64,000 bases of DNA from Pratylenchus scribneri. Lineage: Eukaryota > Nematoda > Chromadorea > Rhabditida > Pratylenchidae. Within the stretch, counting starts at the first letter, position 1, and the number at the start of each line of letters is the position of its first letter. Under the pieces are notes generated by a model. The model was given only the letters and a program-made list of their open reading frames with translations, was not told the DNA's origin and did not search any database. A program made the translations under genes and the position numbers. Of this stretch, positions 23,401 through 35,400 are shown piece by piece. The stretch spans positions 1,178,001 to 1,242,000 of the forward strand of contig JAQSEB010000054.1 in assembly GCA_030063045.1 (NCBI GenBank), written 5' to 3'.

Positions 23401-26400
23401 GAAAAAGGACTAATTTATCAGCCAAATTATGTTATTTGCACCAAAATCATTTTTCCTTTGGCACATAATTCACTCAATAATCCTCAAAATTATCCACTTT
23501 TTTACCATTTATTTTCTCCATTTCTGGCACTTTTCTCCCTTCTCCTTTTATTCACAAATTTCCCCGCCTCCAACTTAAAATGCACAATTAGAAAATTTTG
23601 ATTAAATTTCCCTTAAATTTGCAGGTTTCCCAGCCGGAGGATGGCATTCCTGGTTCTGGCCTAAAAATTCCACCGGAACGCCGAAAAGAGTTGATTCGAA
23701 TGAGTGGAGGAGGCGAAGAGTCTGAAGACGAGATGACCGAATCCATCTCGGAAAAACCCCAGAAAAAGGATGCAAAAAAGCATTCGGTGACAATCAAAGA
23801 ACCCGAAAAAAAGGCCTCCCAAGAGGTCGGTCAAATAATTAATTTGGTGGGCTAATTTATGTGCCGCTGAATGGGAAAGCCAATATTTAGATAAGAATTA
23901 ACCAAATAAATTGCCGAATTCAGTTATTTTTTGGATTGCTGTGTTATTTTGTTTTTGTTATTTTTATTTCAATTTTGTCCATTGTTTTCATTTAATTCAA
24001 ATCCAATTAAATTCGATCATTCCCTCATTCTTATTCTTGCCGTTCATTTTTGCCGTCAAAATCAAATCAACTTTGGGCCAATTTTCTTCCTTTTTATAAT
24101 TTATTGCTTCTTCCTTTTCTTCAATCAACAAACCATTTTCCTCTTTTCTTGGATTGTTTTCCCATCAAAACTCTTGCCACTTTTTCAGTTCAAACCCCGT
24201 GGCCATCTGTTCGTTCGCCCTTCATTTTCCTCCTTCTTCCCTTTTTCATTCGAGAATTTCGCCTGCCAATCCTCGGAGCTCGGGGGGTCGATTCCTTCCA
24301 ATCCCTCATTCTTTTTGATTTTTCAAGGGGCAATTCGATCTATCAATGAAATTCCCTCTTTTCTTCCCAATTCCTGCAGAAAATCAATTTAGCGCAAAAA
24401 ATTTGTTTTTATTTTGCCAAATTGATTGTTATTAGCCAAATTTGAATGAGCCAATAAATAGAAGAAATTCCCCAACAAACTTTGGCCAAAACAAATTAAA
24501 ATGCCGCAGCAACAAAAGGCAATTCGACGAATTGTTGGGGCCAACACCAAAAATGAATTGCTTTCCCCACATTCACCAACGGTGAATTCACCTATTTTTG
24601 AGGGAAATTAAGTCAATAATAAAATGTAGACGGCATCCACCAGTAATTCATCCCGGTTGGCCGTTTCCATCAAAACTTCCCCACCAACTCCTCCACCCGG
24701 TGCCAAACCCAAGGATGACTCACCAAAGAGGCACTCTCGTCGATTCGAAACCAGATATGAGCAAAGGGGAATGCGGGCCACGGCATTGACCGAAATGAAC
24801 CAAATGGCCATTCGAACATCCAGTAGTCCATCGCCAAAAAGGACAAGAAGAACACCCGCCGGGGAGGAGGAGGAGGAGGAATTCATGTCACAAAATGAAG
24901 ATAATGAACCATTTTATGGGGAAGGCGATTATCTAAATTTTGTATGTGTAAGCCAAAAAAGGGATATGCCCAATTTATTTAAAGCTGCCACCACTTTTGC
25001 CTTTTATAATAACGCACCAAGGACTGGACCAATTTTTGCAATTTTAATTTCAAATTAAAGAGCAGACTATTAGCTATTAAACGATATTAATTTTATTTAA
25101 ATTTGTTTAAAATTCATTAAGTTATGCCCCAAAAATCATTAAAAATTTCGCTAATATATAGTAAAGTTCATTTTCAATGGCTTTTCGGGCACAACTTTAT
25201 CATTTATGAACCAATTTTAAGAAAATTTATATAATTTGATAGCCCCAAGTTTGCTCTTTAATTAAATAAAAAAATCATCAAAATTAGTTTAGTCTTTGAT
25301 GGGTTATTTTAAACGGTGACAAGTTGGTTCGGTGATTGGACTACAGTATTCCAATCAAAAAATGCCGGAGGGACTTCTCTCTTTTCGTAATTCAAAATAG
25401 AAAATACGGTACATCCAATTCACATCTTCATTCATCATTTCATCTTCTTCTTCTTCTTCTCATTTTCGTAATCTCAATTTTCTGCTTTTTTCTCCATTTT
25501 TTAGTTTCTAATGCAATTTTTAATTTATAATTTTCCCATTTTTTTCGTTAATTTCCAGGCAAATGGTGGGCCTCCAACAATGGTCCAAGTTGGCCGTAAA
25601 AGGGAAGCCGGCGATATGAAGGAGGAATTCAGGGTAAGCTTTTACTTTTTTAATCATTCATTTTCATTCATTAAATCCTCATATTTTGCCTTGTTTCTGT
25701 GTTTTTCCCCCTTTGTGCTTCCCAACCCTAAATTCCTCCAAATCCATCATCATCCCCTTCAGAAATTAAATTTGCCCAACATTTGTTTGTTCCCCCCCCC
25801 CCCCTCTCCTATTTTTATTTGCGCAATTTTTGATTTTGTTGATTTGGGTGGAATAATGTTAGATTTGCTCTTTCTTCAATCCCCCCTCCGTCCCATCCTT
25901 CATTTTTTACTGATCATTTTGGTTGAAGGACCATCAATCCCCCCAACCCAATTTATATTCCCTTCGTTCCAAACAAAATCAACTAATCTGTTCTTGTGAG
26001 GAAAAGGCGAATATCATTTTGGATTACAAAGAATTTTGAAAATTCCCAAAAATGAATTGGGCTTTGCAGCAACAAAACAAAGAGGAGAAATCGCCAACAC
26101 CGCAGCCTTCGCCCGAAAAACGCAAATCCAGTTCTCTACGGCAATTGGAGGGACTTCAAGTTGGCAAAAAGAGGCCACAACATGAATTCCAGGGAATCCA
26201 ACTGAAAAGGGTGCCAAAGAAGAAGGAGGAAGAAAAAAAGGATGAAATGGAAAAGCCGGATTTGAAGCACAGAGGGTCGCAGGCAAAATCGCCATCAATT
26301 CCACGGGAGGAGGAATCCATTCGGAAGGATTCACTCCATCCGGACAGAGCCACAATGGCCAAAGAGACAACCGAATTGGAGCAATATGAGCGAAGGGCCA

Positions 26401-29400
26401 GTATGAGGGTACAAAACAAATTGTGGCATAAATGCCATCCTAGAATCCTCTTTAATTCCCCTTAATCCACATTCAATGTTCTTCTCATATTTCATTGTTT
26501 ATTCTCTCTTTTCTCATTTCGCATTGTCAAATTTTAATGCCAACATTTAATCCAAATTTAGCGACGCAGCAGTGTGGATATGCGACGCGAATCTGTGGCC
26601 GAAGTCCTCGAAAAGCCATCGGTCCCTTTGAAGGACAAAGGCTCCAAAGGGACGCCCGCACGAATTGTGGAAATTCCCGAAAATGTTACCGTGGTGGAAA
26701 GTAAGCCACCTTTTCCAAAATAAATAATTCCAATCATCCCAAAAAAGATGAAATTGCCATTTTCAAATGTTTGGTCGAGGGAAATCCGGCACCAAAATTC
26801 ACGTGGAAAAAGGGCGGCAGAGAGGTGCCATTGACGGGAAGAGTCCGGTGCATTACGGACGGCGACACTGGACAAGTGATTGGGAATAAACCTAAATTTA
26901 TTGAATAACTCATCAAGATTGAACCAATTATAATTTTCATAGCAAATTAAAGAACAGATTATTTGATATTAAATATGATTGATTTTATTTAGATTGAATC
27001 AGAATTAATGAATTTAGTAAAAATCATTTAAATTGACTCTACATTAGATTGGGGATATTTTCAATGGTTTTATGGGAATAACTTAATCAATGCTGAACCC
27101 TAAAAATTTATATTATTGGATAACCAAAAGTCTCCTCTTTAATTTGATAAGTAAATTATTATAATTGGTTCAATCTTTAATGCGTTTTAAAAACGGCGAT
27201 AGTTGAGCTGCCGATAAGTAGGAATATTCTGGGAAAATATAGGGTAAAATCAGTAATCATCCTAAATTATATTTCCTTAAGATCTCATTGGTCATCTCCA
27301 AATGCCGCCCTCAAGATGAAGGAGAATACACATTGGAGGTGAAAAATAGCCATGGAACGGATACGGTCGGTGCAAAATTATTGGTCACATCCGGTTTGGA
27401 ATCAAACTTGGATTTCCGTACAACATTGAAAAAAAGAGATACAAGCATTTCGGATAAACTGAAATCGGAAAGCGAAGATCGTCCAAAAAGTGAAGCGGAC
27501 AGACGGTGGGCCTTTTCAATGGGAATGAATAATGAATTGCCTTCAGGGCATCCATTTTTGGTGGCAAAAGGGAAGAACGATGGGTGGAACCCTTGCCTGA
27601 TAAAATCCGATTCCAACAACAAGTCGACAAAATTGCTCAATTAAAATGCGTTTATTCACGGCCAAACGCCAAAGTCCGATGGATGAAGGATCGGTGGGAG
27701 AAAAATTCAATTGGAAATATTCCAATGTATTTTGTAAAATTCAGAAAGGAAGTCTTCTCCGGGGGCCTAAAATACAAAATTCTAATTGACAAGCAAGCAA
27801 TCACATTGGTCATTAACAATCCGGACCCGGATGACAGTGGAAAATATACATGCGAGGCAAATGGAGTGGCCACACATTCAATGGTATAATGACGAAAGAA
27901 TTGGGCACAATTAACTTTTATTTTTGTGAAGGTCACTGTGGATGAACCACCGATGAAATATGTTTTCCTGAATCCATTGCCAAATACAATGGAAATATAT
28001 CGAACAAAACAGGGAATTTTGACATGCAAATTGAACAGCGCAAAGGCACCCCTTGTTTGGCATCGAGGCGGCAAAGCAATTGATCCGTTCGTTTTTATAC
28101 TCTACTTGATTATGACAATTTTTACCTGAACCTTGTAGGGATGATCCCAGATATATTATTGAAAAGGACACCACTGGACGGTTTACTTTGACCATTCGAG
28201 TGGTTGAACAAGTCGACCAATCGGAATGGACCGCTTTTGTGAGCAACGATGTGAAATCAAAATGTACGGTTTACGTGGAAGAGCCAAGGGACACTTTTGT
28301 GGTACCGTTGAAATCACAAAGGGCAAATGAACGTGAAAATGCCACATTCGAATGTGACACAAATGATAAGGACATTGATGTGGAATGGTTCCATGATGGG
28401 GCCAAAATTAAAATGGATGGAGTTCATTTCAAGGTGGGAGAAGGGTTGGCAATTTAGAAGGAAAATATATGATTTGAAGGAAGAAAAAGTTGGAAGAAAA
28501 CGTCGTTTGATAATCACTGGCGTACGAATTGAAGACCACGGTGAATATAAATGTACGACAAAAGATGACAAAACAATGGCCCAATTGATTGTGGACCCGT
28601 TGAATAAATTCATTGTGAAATTGGAGGATCAGGAAGTATTCGAGAAGGAAGATGTGAATTTGAGATGCGAAACAAAGGACACTCGAACACCGGGACAATG
28701 GTTTAGAAATGGGAAACCAATCAGCTCTATGCCAGGCTCAAAATACGAGTGAGAATTGGGAGGGAAGATTAAATGAATATTGAATTTAATTTAAGGTGCA
28801 TTTCCCGAAGTGGAGTTCACACAATGAAAATTAGCAAAATTGAAATGGTTTGTGAATGGGGGAAATGAGAACAAATTCTTATTTAATTTTTTCAGAATGA
28901 AGGAGATCGTTATGAAATTGATGTGGCCGGATTGAAGGGAGCATGCCGAGTGACGGTACTGGAGGCAGAAAGGAAGCCGGTGATCAATTGGAAGCCACAA
29001 AAAATTGAATGCGAAGCTGGCAAGGAAAAACGTGTAAAAGTGCCATTCCAAGTGAAGGGAACAAGGAGGGGAGATCCAAAGCCGGTGTTAATGAAAAATG
29101 GGAAACCAGTGGATCTGAACAAAATGAAGGATTTGGTTGAGGTTGTCATAAATGGAGATGTGGCCGAAATAATCTTCAAAAATCCATCTAAAACGGACAC
29201 TGGAAAATGGGCCCTAAAATTGGAGAACACGGGAGGCGAATCGGCGCCAGCCCAATTCGATTTATTTGTCAAGGATAAACCAAAAATGCCGAAAGGGCCT
29301 TTGGAGGTTTCGGATATTACGGCAGAAACTTGCAAACTAAAATGGAAACCGGCGGATCATGATGAGCAGGCGCCCACCCGGGGATATGTTGTTGAAATGC

Positions 29401-32400
29401 AGGATGGAAGGGGAGGGCCATGGAAGAAAATTGGCGAAACAAAGGGAACGGATTTTGCGGTGAATGGTTTGAAGGAACATGGCGAATACAAATTTCGGGT
29501 GAAGGCGGTTAATGAAATTGGCGAATCAGAGCCCCTGATTGGCGAGACCATTTTGGCCAAAAATCCATATACGGTGAGTTTTGGCGGATGAATTTGGGGA
29601 ACAAAACAATTTTCAAAGGTGCCCGGAAAACCGCGAAATATGCAAGCAGCCGACATTGACGACCATTCCCTCACCCTGCAATGGGACCCGCCTGAATCGG
29701 ATGGTGGCGCTCCAGTTGAAGCATATACTGTGGAAAGAAGGGAAAAATCAGACAAAGATTGGAACAGTCTTGGCCAAGTGCCAGCCCAAGGAGCTGGGAA
29801 ACATCAAATGGTCGACGATAAAGTTGTCGAAGGCAAAGAATATTATTATCGAGTCCGAGCGGTCAATAAAGCAGGTCAGTTTGTTTGACTAAGTTTTAAT
29901 TCAAAAGTGCTAGGCAAAATTATATGTTTATTAAGTGGTACAATTAATTAATTAAATCACAATTAAATAATATTAAAGACCAAATATCACTGGAAAATTG
30001 GGGAGAAATAAATCAAAGAGAGGTCAGGTGCTAGCGCATTTCACTTAAAATGATCGGAAATGCGCGTTTCACTTAAAGTGGTCGTTTATTCACGTATTTT
30101 TCAATTTAGAGAGATTAAACTAAAAAATCAATGATGTTTTCGGATTAAGCATGTTAGAAAACCCTTAAAACCAGTTTAAAAACATATATTTATAAAAGTT
30201 AGACTATCAAAAACATTGTTTGTTTGAAAATATAAACATTGTTGTTTTAAATGTTTTAGCAAAGATAATTTATGTTTTTAAATTGGTTTTAAGGTTTTTC
30301 CAACATGCTTAATCCGAAAATATTATTAGTTTTTTTGACATATAACCCTAAACGACCAACTTAAGTGAAAGGCGCATTTCCGATCATTTAAAGTGAAACG
30401 GGCAAACACGGAGAGGTCATCAAATGGGGGGAAAAACAATAAATTATCGATTTTGGGGAATCATGACAATCGCATCCGCTTTGAAGTACCCGGCATCGGC
30501 TCATCATTTTCCACTGGTTCATTGTCCAATGTTCTACCGAAATGCTCCCTCTCAAATGCCTCAAGTTCTTGAACTTCTTTGGCGCTGGGTCCACTAAAAA
30601 ATTGAAATTATTAAGAGAAATAATAATATTTCAAAATTACGATCTTCGACGTTTCTTAATGCCAAACTCCTTCCAACGGCCTCGTCCGGCACACCATCCT
30701 TGTTCAAATAGTGTTCTCCATGCTCTTTCATCACATGCTTGATAAATTTGGTTGAAGTTGAGTTTGTATAATCAGCGCAATGTGGACACTTGCGTCTGCA
30801 TGGTTCCCTTTTTTCTGATGGTTTAGGTGTGTAATTTTCATTGTGAATAGGCATATGCGCATTGAGATTCTTTTTGTGAAAGAAGCCAGCCCCACATTGG
30901 TCACAAAAATATTTGTGTTGGTTTCCTCCGGTGTGTGTTGTTTGATGTTGCTTCAAGTTGTCAGTAGTGACGAATCCCTCATCGCAAACTTCACATTTGA
31001 ATGGCTAAATTAACATTGAGTAAAAATCATTTCATAATTTAAAAAAAACCCACCTTTTCCTCCAGCGCAGGTGGATTCTTCAACGCTCTTCCAAGACATT
31101 TGACCACCTCTTCCCGAAGTTTCAACGGTGCATTTTTGGCCATTTCCTCTGCTTGATTTGTTTTCTTCCATCGGTTGCCATTCCCCGGTTTATTATCAGA
31201 CACCAAATTCATTCGTTCCTTGAGCGCAAAAAGTAAAAATTCCCATTGAAGGCTAAGCGTTTCTGCCTAAATTTTAAATATATTTTCAATTTGTTAATAA
31301 TAAAAAATTACTTTTTCTTCCTCGAATTTCTTCACAACAATCAACTTGCAGTTTAAAAATTCTGCTGCCCTATTACTATTCTGGTGCTTTAGCCATCGTT
31401 GTTCGGGCGACATTGCACTGATTTGGCCAATGTATTTGATTTGCCGCATCCATTTTGTTTTGTTCGCAGGCAATGGCCATTTGGCAATAACATAAACCCA
31501 CGCGAGACTGTAGTCGGCCTCTTCATGTTGTGGCACATAGACTTTCTGAAAATGTAAAAATTGTTATTCATTTAAAAATTGAGATTTCTTACGGGTGAGC
31601 AAAGAAGGCTTGATGCCGATGAAGCCGTTCTGATCAGTTCATTTACTGCCGCCAATGAGGGTGAACGCGAAGAAATTTTGAAATTATTATTAAGTTTATT
31701 TAACAAAGGATGTACATTTTTTTTGTCCCCTATTTCAATTTTTTTGTCCCCAATAATTTGGAACATTTTTTCTGTCCCCTATTTCAATTCTTTTTGTCCC
31801 CAATTGATTTCCCTTCTTCTCTGCTCCTCCCTCATGCTTATCTCTCATCCCCTTTGCTCCCTTGCTTACATAAACGGTTCCAGGGGTTCGCGGAAGTCAA
31901 AAAGAAGGTGCGCAGGATATCCGGATATATGGGGGGGGGGGGGGGGGGGATTAAGGAGGATTAAGGGGATTAAGCTCCAGAATACATGGTAAATGGACCG
32001 GAAGGCCCATGGAAGGTCGGGGAAGTGTAATAGAGGCCCGGAGAGTGCGCGAGATTAAGACGGATATAGGGGATTAAGGTGGATATGGGGGGATTAAGCC
32101 GGATTAAACCCGGAATGGAAGGGAAATGGTCCTAAGGGCCAGTGGAAGGTCGGGGAAGTGTAATAGAGGCCCGGAGAGTGCGCGAGATTAAGCCGGATAA
32201 AGGGGGATTAAGGTGGATTTGGGGGATTAAGCTGGATTAAGGCCTGGAATCGATGGGCGCGAGCCCTGTTTGGGCTGTTTTGCTTCTGGCTTCGCGAGAT
32301 TCCTATGCTCCGAACCCCTAACCCTAATCCTAGCCCATAACTAAGCTTAATCCGGCTTAATCCCCCAAATCCACCTTTATCCACGTATATCCTCATATAT

Positions 32401-35400
32401 CCGGTTATATCCCGCGCACTCTCAGGCACTACCCGACCTTCCACTGGCCCTTAGGACCATTTCCCTTCCATTCCGGGTTTAATCCGGCTTAATCCCCCCA
32501 TATCCACCTTAATCCCCTATATCCGACTTAATCTCGCGCATTCTCCGGGCCTCTGTTTCACTTCCCTGACCTTCCAATGACCTTCAGAGCCATTTTGCAT
32601 CCATTTCGCGGCTTAATCCGCCTTAATCCCCTTAATCCTCCTTAATCCCCCCATATATCCGGATATCCTGCGCACCTTCTTTTTGACTTCCGCGCACCCC
32701 TGGAACCGTTTATGTAAGCAAGAGAGCAAAGGGGATGAGAGATAAGCATGAGGGAGGAGCAGAGAAGAAGGGAAATCAATTGGGGACAAAAAGAATTGAA
32801 ATAGGGGACAGAAAAAATGTTCCAAATTATTGGGGACAAAAAAAATTGAAATAGGGGACAAAAAAAAATATTTGCCTTTAACAAATATCACAATTATTTT
32901 TTTTTGGCTAAAAAGAAATGATTTGTTTGATTGGAATATGTGATTAAAATTGACAATGTAAAAAATAATTGACAATATAAAAATTGGGGCTTTGGCACGA
33001 GAGATGTGGAATGGGGGGGGGGGGGGGGGGGGGGTTAAAAATAAATGGTTTAATGATCGATTGTTATCTTGGACACGGGAGACTGGACAAAAGTGATGAT
33101 GACAATTTATCCAAAAAATGGCACAAGACAAGAAAAATAAAATTTAAATAGCAAAAAATACAGTAATGAATGACTTTTTTTATATAGGTCCCGGCGATCC
33201 ATGCGATCATGGAAAACCATTCAAAATCCAAGCAAAACCAGGTAAATGAGGGATTGCGTTAATCCGAAACAAAACTGTTGAGTTATTCCAACAAAAATTT
33301 ATAAAATTTAATATTAAACTTACGATTAATTAAATTTTAATTCCGCCTTTTTTTATTCTGCCTGTTCAACTTACGAGAATAATTCTGCCTGGTCAATTAG
33401 AATAATTCCGCCTATTTTAATTCCGCCTGGTCAACTTAGAATAATTCCGCCTGTTTTAATTCCGCCTGGCGAACTTAGAATAATTCCGCCTGGCGAACTT
33501 AGAATAATTCCGCCTGTTTTAATTCCGCCTGGCGAACTTAGAATAATTCCGCCTGGTCAACTTAGAATAATTCCGCCTGTTTTAATTCCGCCTGGCGAAC
33601 TTAGAATAATTCCGCCTGGCGAACTTAGAATAATTCCGCCTGGCGAACTTAGAATAATTCCGCCTGGCGAACTTAGAATAATTCCGCCTGGCGAACTTAG
33701 AATAATTCCACCTGGTCAACTTAGAATAATTCCGCCTGTTTTTTCCGCCTGGCGAACTTAGAATAAATCCTCCTATTTTAATTCCGCCTAGTTAAATTTA
33801 GAATAATTCAACATGTTAATTAAGTAAAAATAAAACCACATGTTTAACTAATAACTCCACCTCTTTAATCCACTTGATAATGAGCAAAAATTACAGACTG
33901 AATAAGTTCAAAAATGCTCTCTAAAGAGATAAATTATTCTAATTATTCAACAATAGGTAAAGCTAAGAAAGTAGAAAGATCATAAATATAAACTCATTTG
34001 ATGATTTTCCTTTTCAGCCAAACCCGATTTTACCTCCGGCGGAATTCAGGACCAACGACTCAAAGTTGGGGAAACAATCAAATATGAAATTGGAATTGCC
34101 GGTGCCCCATTGCCCGAAGTGAGTTGGACTGTAAATGGAAAACCGCTGAAGCCAGGCGGTCGAGTGAAAATGACAACAGAAAAAGGGAAAACAGTGCTGA
34201 AAATTGAAGATGCCCAGCGAAGTGATTCCGGCAGATTCTGCATAAAATTGAAGAACAAAAGTGGAGAATGCCAATCCGAGGCCACAGTCACCGTTGTGGG
34301 CAGACCGGATCCACCGAGGGGCCCATTGGAAGTTGGGGACATTTGCAAGGATGGGGCAAAATTGGCGTGGAAACCACCGGCCGATGATGGCGGCGAACCG
34401 TTGACCGGCTATGTGGTTGAGGCCCAAGATGCGGATGAAGGAGGCAAATTCGTCCCAGTTGGCCAATGTGGACCAGACCAAATAGAATTGAAAGTGAAAG
34501 GATTGAAGGAGAAAGGAAATTACAAATTCCGAGTTAAAGCCGTTAACAAGGAGGGAGAATCTGAACCATTGGGCACTGACAAAATATATCAAATAAAAGA
34601 TCCATGGGATGAACCTGGAAAGCCTGGAAGGCCACAAATAACAGATGTGGACAAGGACAAAGTTTCGTTGGCTTGGGTGAATATAGAATGGGGGAATATT
34701 GATGAATAAAATTATGACTAAATTTGAAGGATCCCCCGATGAAAGATGGCGGCGCCCCAATTGAGCAATATTTAATTGAAATGCGCGATCCAAAGGGAAA
34801 AGATTGGGTGCAAGTGGCCACCTCGGAGAAGCCAGAGGCCACAGTCACCGGCTTACAAGAAGGAAAGGAATACCAATTCCGGGTGAAGGCAAAAAATAAA
34901 GCCGGACCGGGGCAACCAAGCGAGCCCTGTGAAAAAGTTGTGACCGAACCGAAATTTGTGCCTGCTTGGCTTGACCATGATGGAATGAAGAATTTGGTGG
35001 TCAGAGCAGGACAGACTGCGAAATGGACAGTCAAATTCAATGGAAAACCGGCACCCGATGTTTTTTGGTTCAAGAATGATCAGCCAATAACGGATTTGAG
35101 TGGAGCAATGCAAATTGATGTGAAGAAGAATGATCACACAATTTTGTGCATTCCGGCGGCAGTCAGAGCCGATCGAGGACAATATTCGTTGAAAGTGAAG
35201 AATCCAACGGGCGAAGATTCGGTGGGAGCCGATTTGACTGTGTTGGACAAACCGGGCAAACCGAAAGGCCCATTGGATGTGAGCAATGTGACTGAGGATG
35301 GATGCGAATTGGGATGGAGACCGCCGGATGATGGTGAGGGATTATATTTAGCCGATATTTGAAGATTTATTCAACTATTAAATGATGATAAGCCCCAATT

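Larger units (their letters stand above)
22562..26700 (+). other. Twitchin charged linker exons between Ig3 and Ig4
   Basis: Exons supported by coding composition, splice sites and similarity to the C. elegans linker: about 22562-22983 (ends ERKKSLT repeated twice, then RQRRSSSV), 23625-23825 (DGIPGSGLKIPPERRKELIR and SEDEMTESISEKPQ, clearly like UNC-22), about 24628-24941 (poly-Glu and FYGEGDYLNF), 25559-25633, 26070-26408 (EFQGIQLKRVPKKKEEE) and 26562-26700 (RRSSVDMRRESVAEVLEK leading to VEIPENVTVVE). The region is rich in Lys, Glu and Ser and probably disordered. The 5' side of the 22562 exon is unclear: a Ser-rich frame at 22424-22560 is open in another phase, so one small exon may be missing from this model. 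Confidence 0.7.
29875..33187 (+). repeat. Duplicated twitchin intron, copy A
   Basis: This intron splits FnIII2 in phase 1 (NKA-G^G-PGDP). From donor to acceptor it is homologous to the intron at 36770-38783. Shared landmarks are ACTAAGTTTTAATTCAAAAG just after the donor, the 384-bp foldback, the minus-strand five-exon gene, and GCAAAAAATACAGTAATGAA just before the acceptor. Copy A has in addition a 1.17-kb foldback insertion and a long G run. Confidence 0.9.

Noticed and set aside
32315..32335. CCCTAACCCTAATCC, resembling telomeric repeat
   Set aside because: Only two units, inside the foldback element whose whole interior is built of similar GGATTAAGG-type repeats, and nematode telomeres are usually TTAGGC. 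Not evidence for a telomere.
29875..33187. Nested gene as part of a Penelope-like retroelement (these carry GIY-YIG domains)
   Set aside because: No reverse transcriptase is visible in either intron, the nested gene has spliceosomal introns, and no element ends other than the intron boundaries were found.
34014..34793. Long minus-strand open frame (259 codons) opposite Ig/FnIII exons
   Set aside because: It is the antisense shadow of strongly biased twitchin coding sequence; no domain is recognisable and the + strand frame is clearly the real one. The same holds for the other long minus-strand frames over 40-56 kb.
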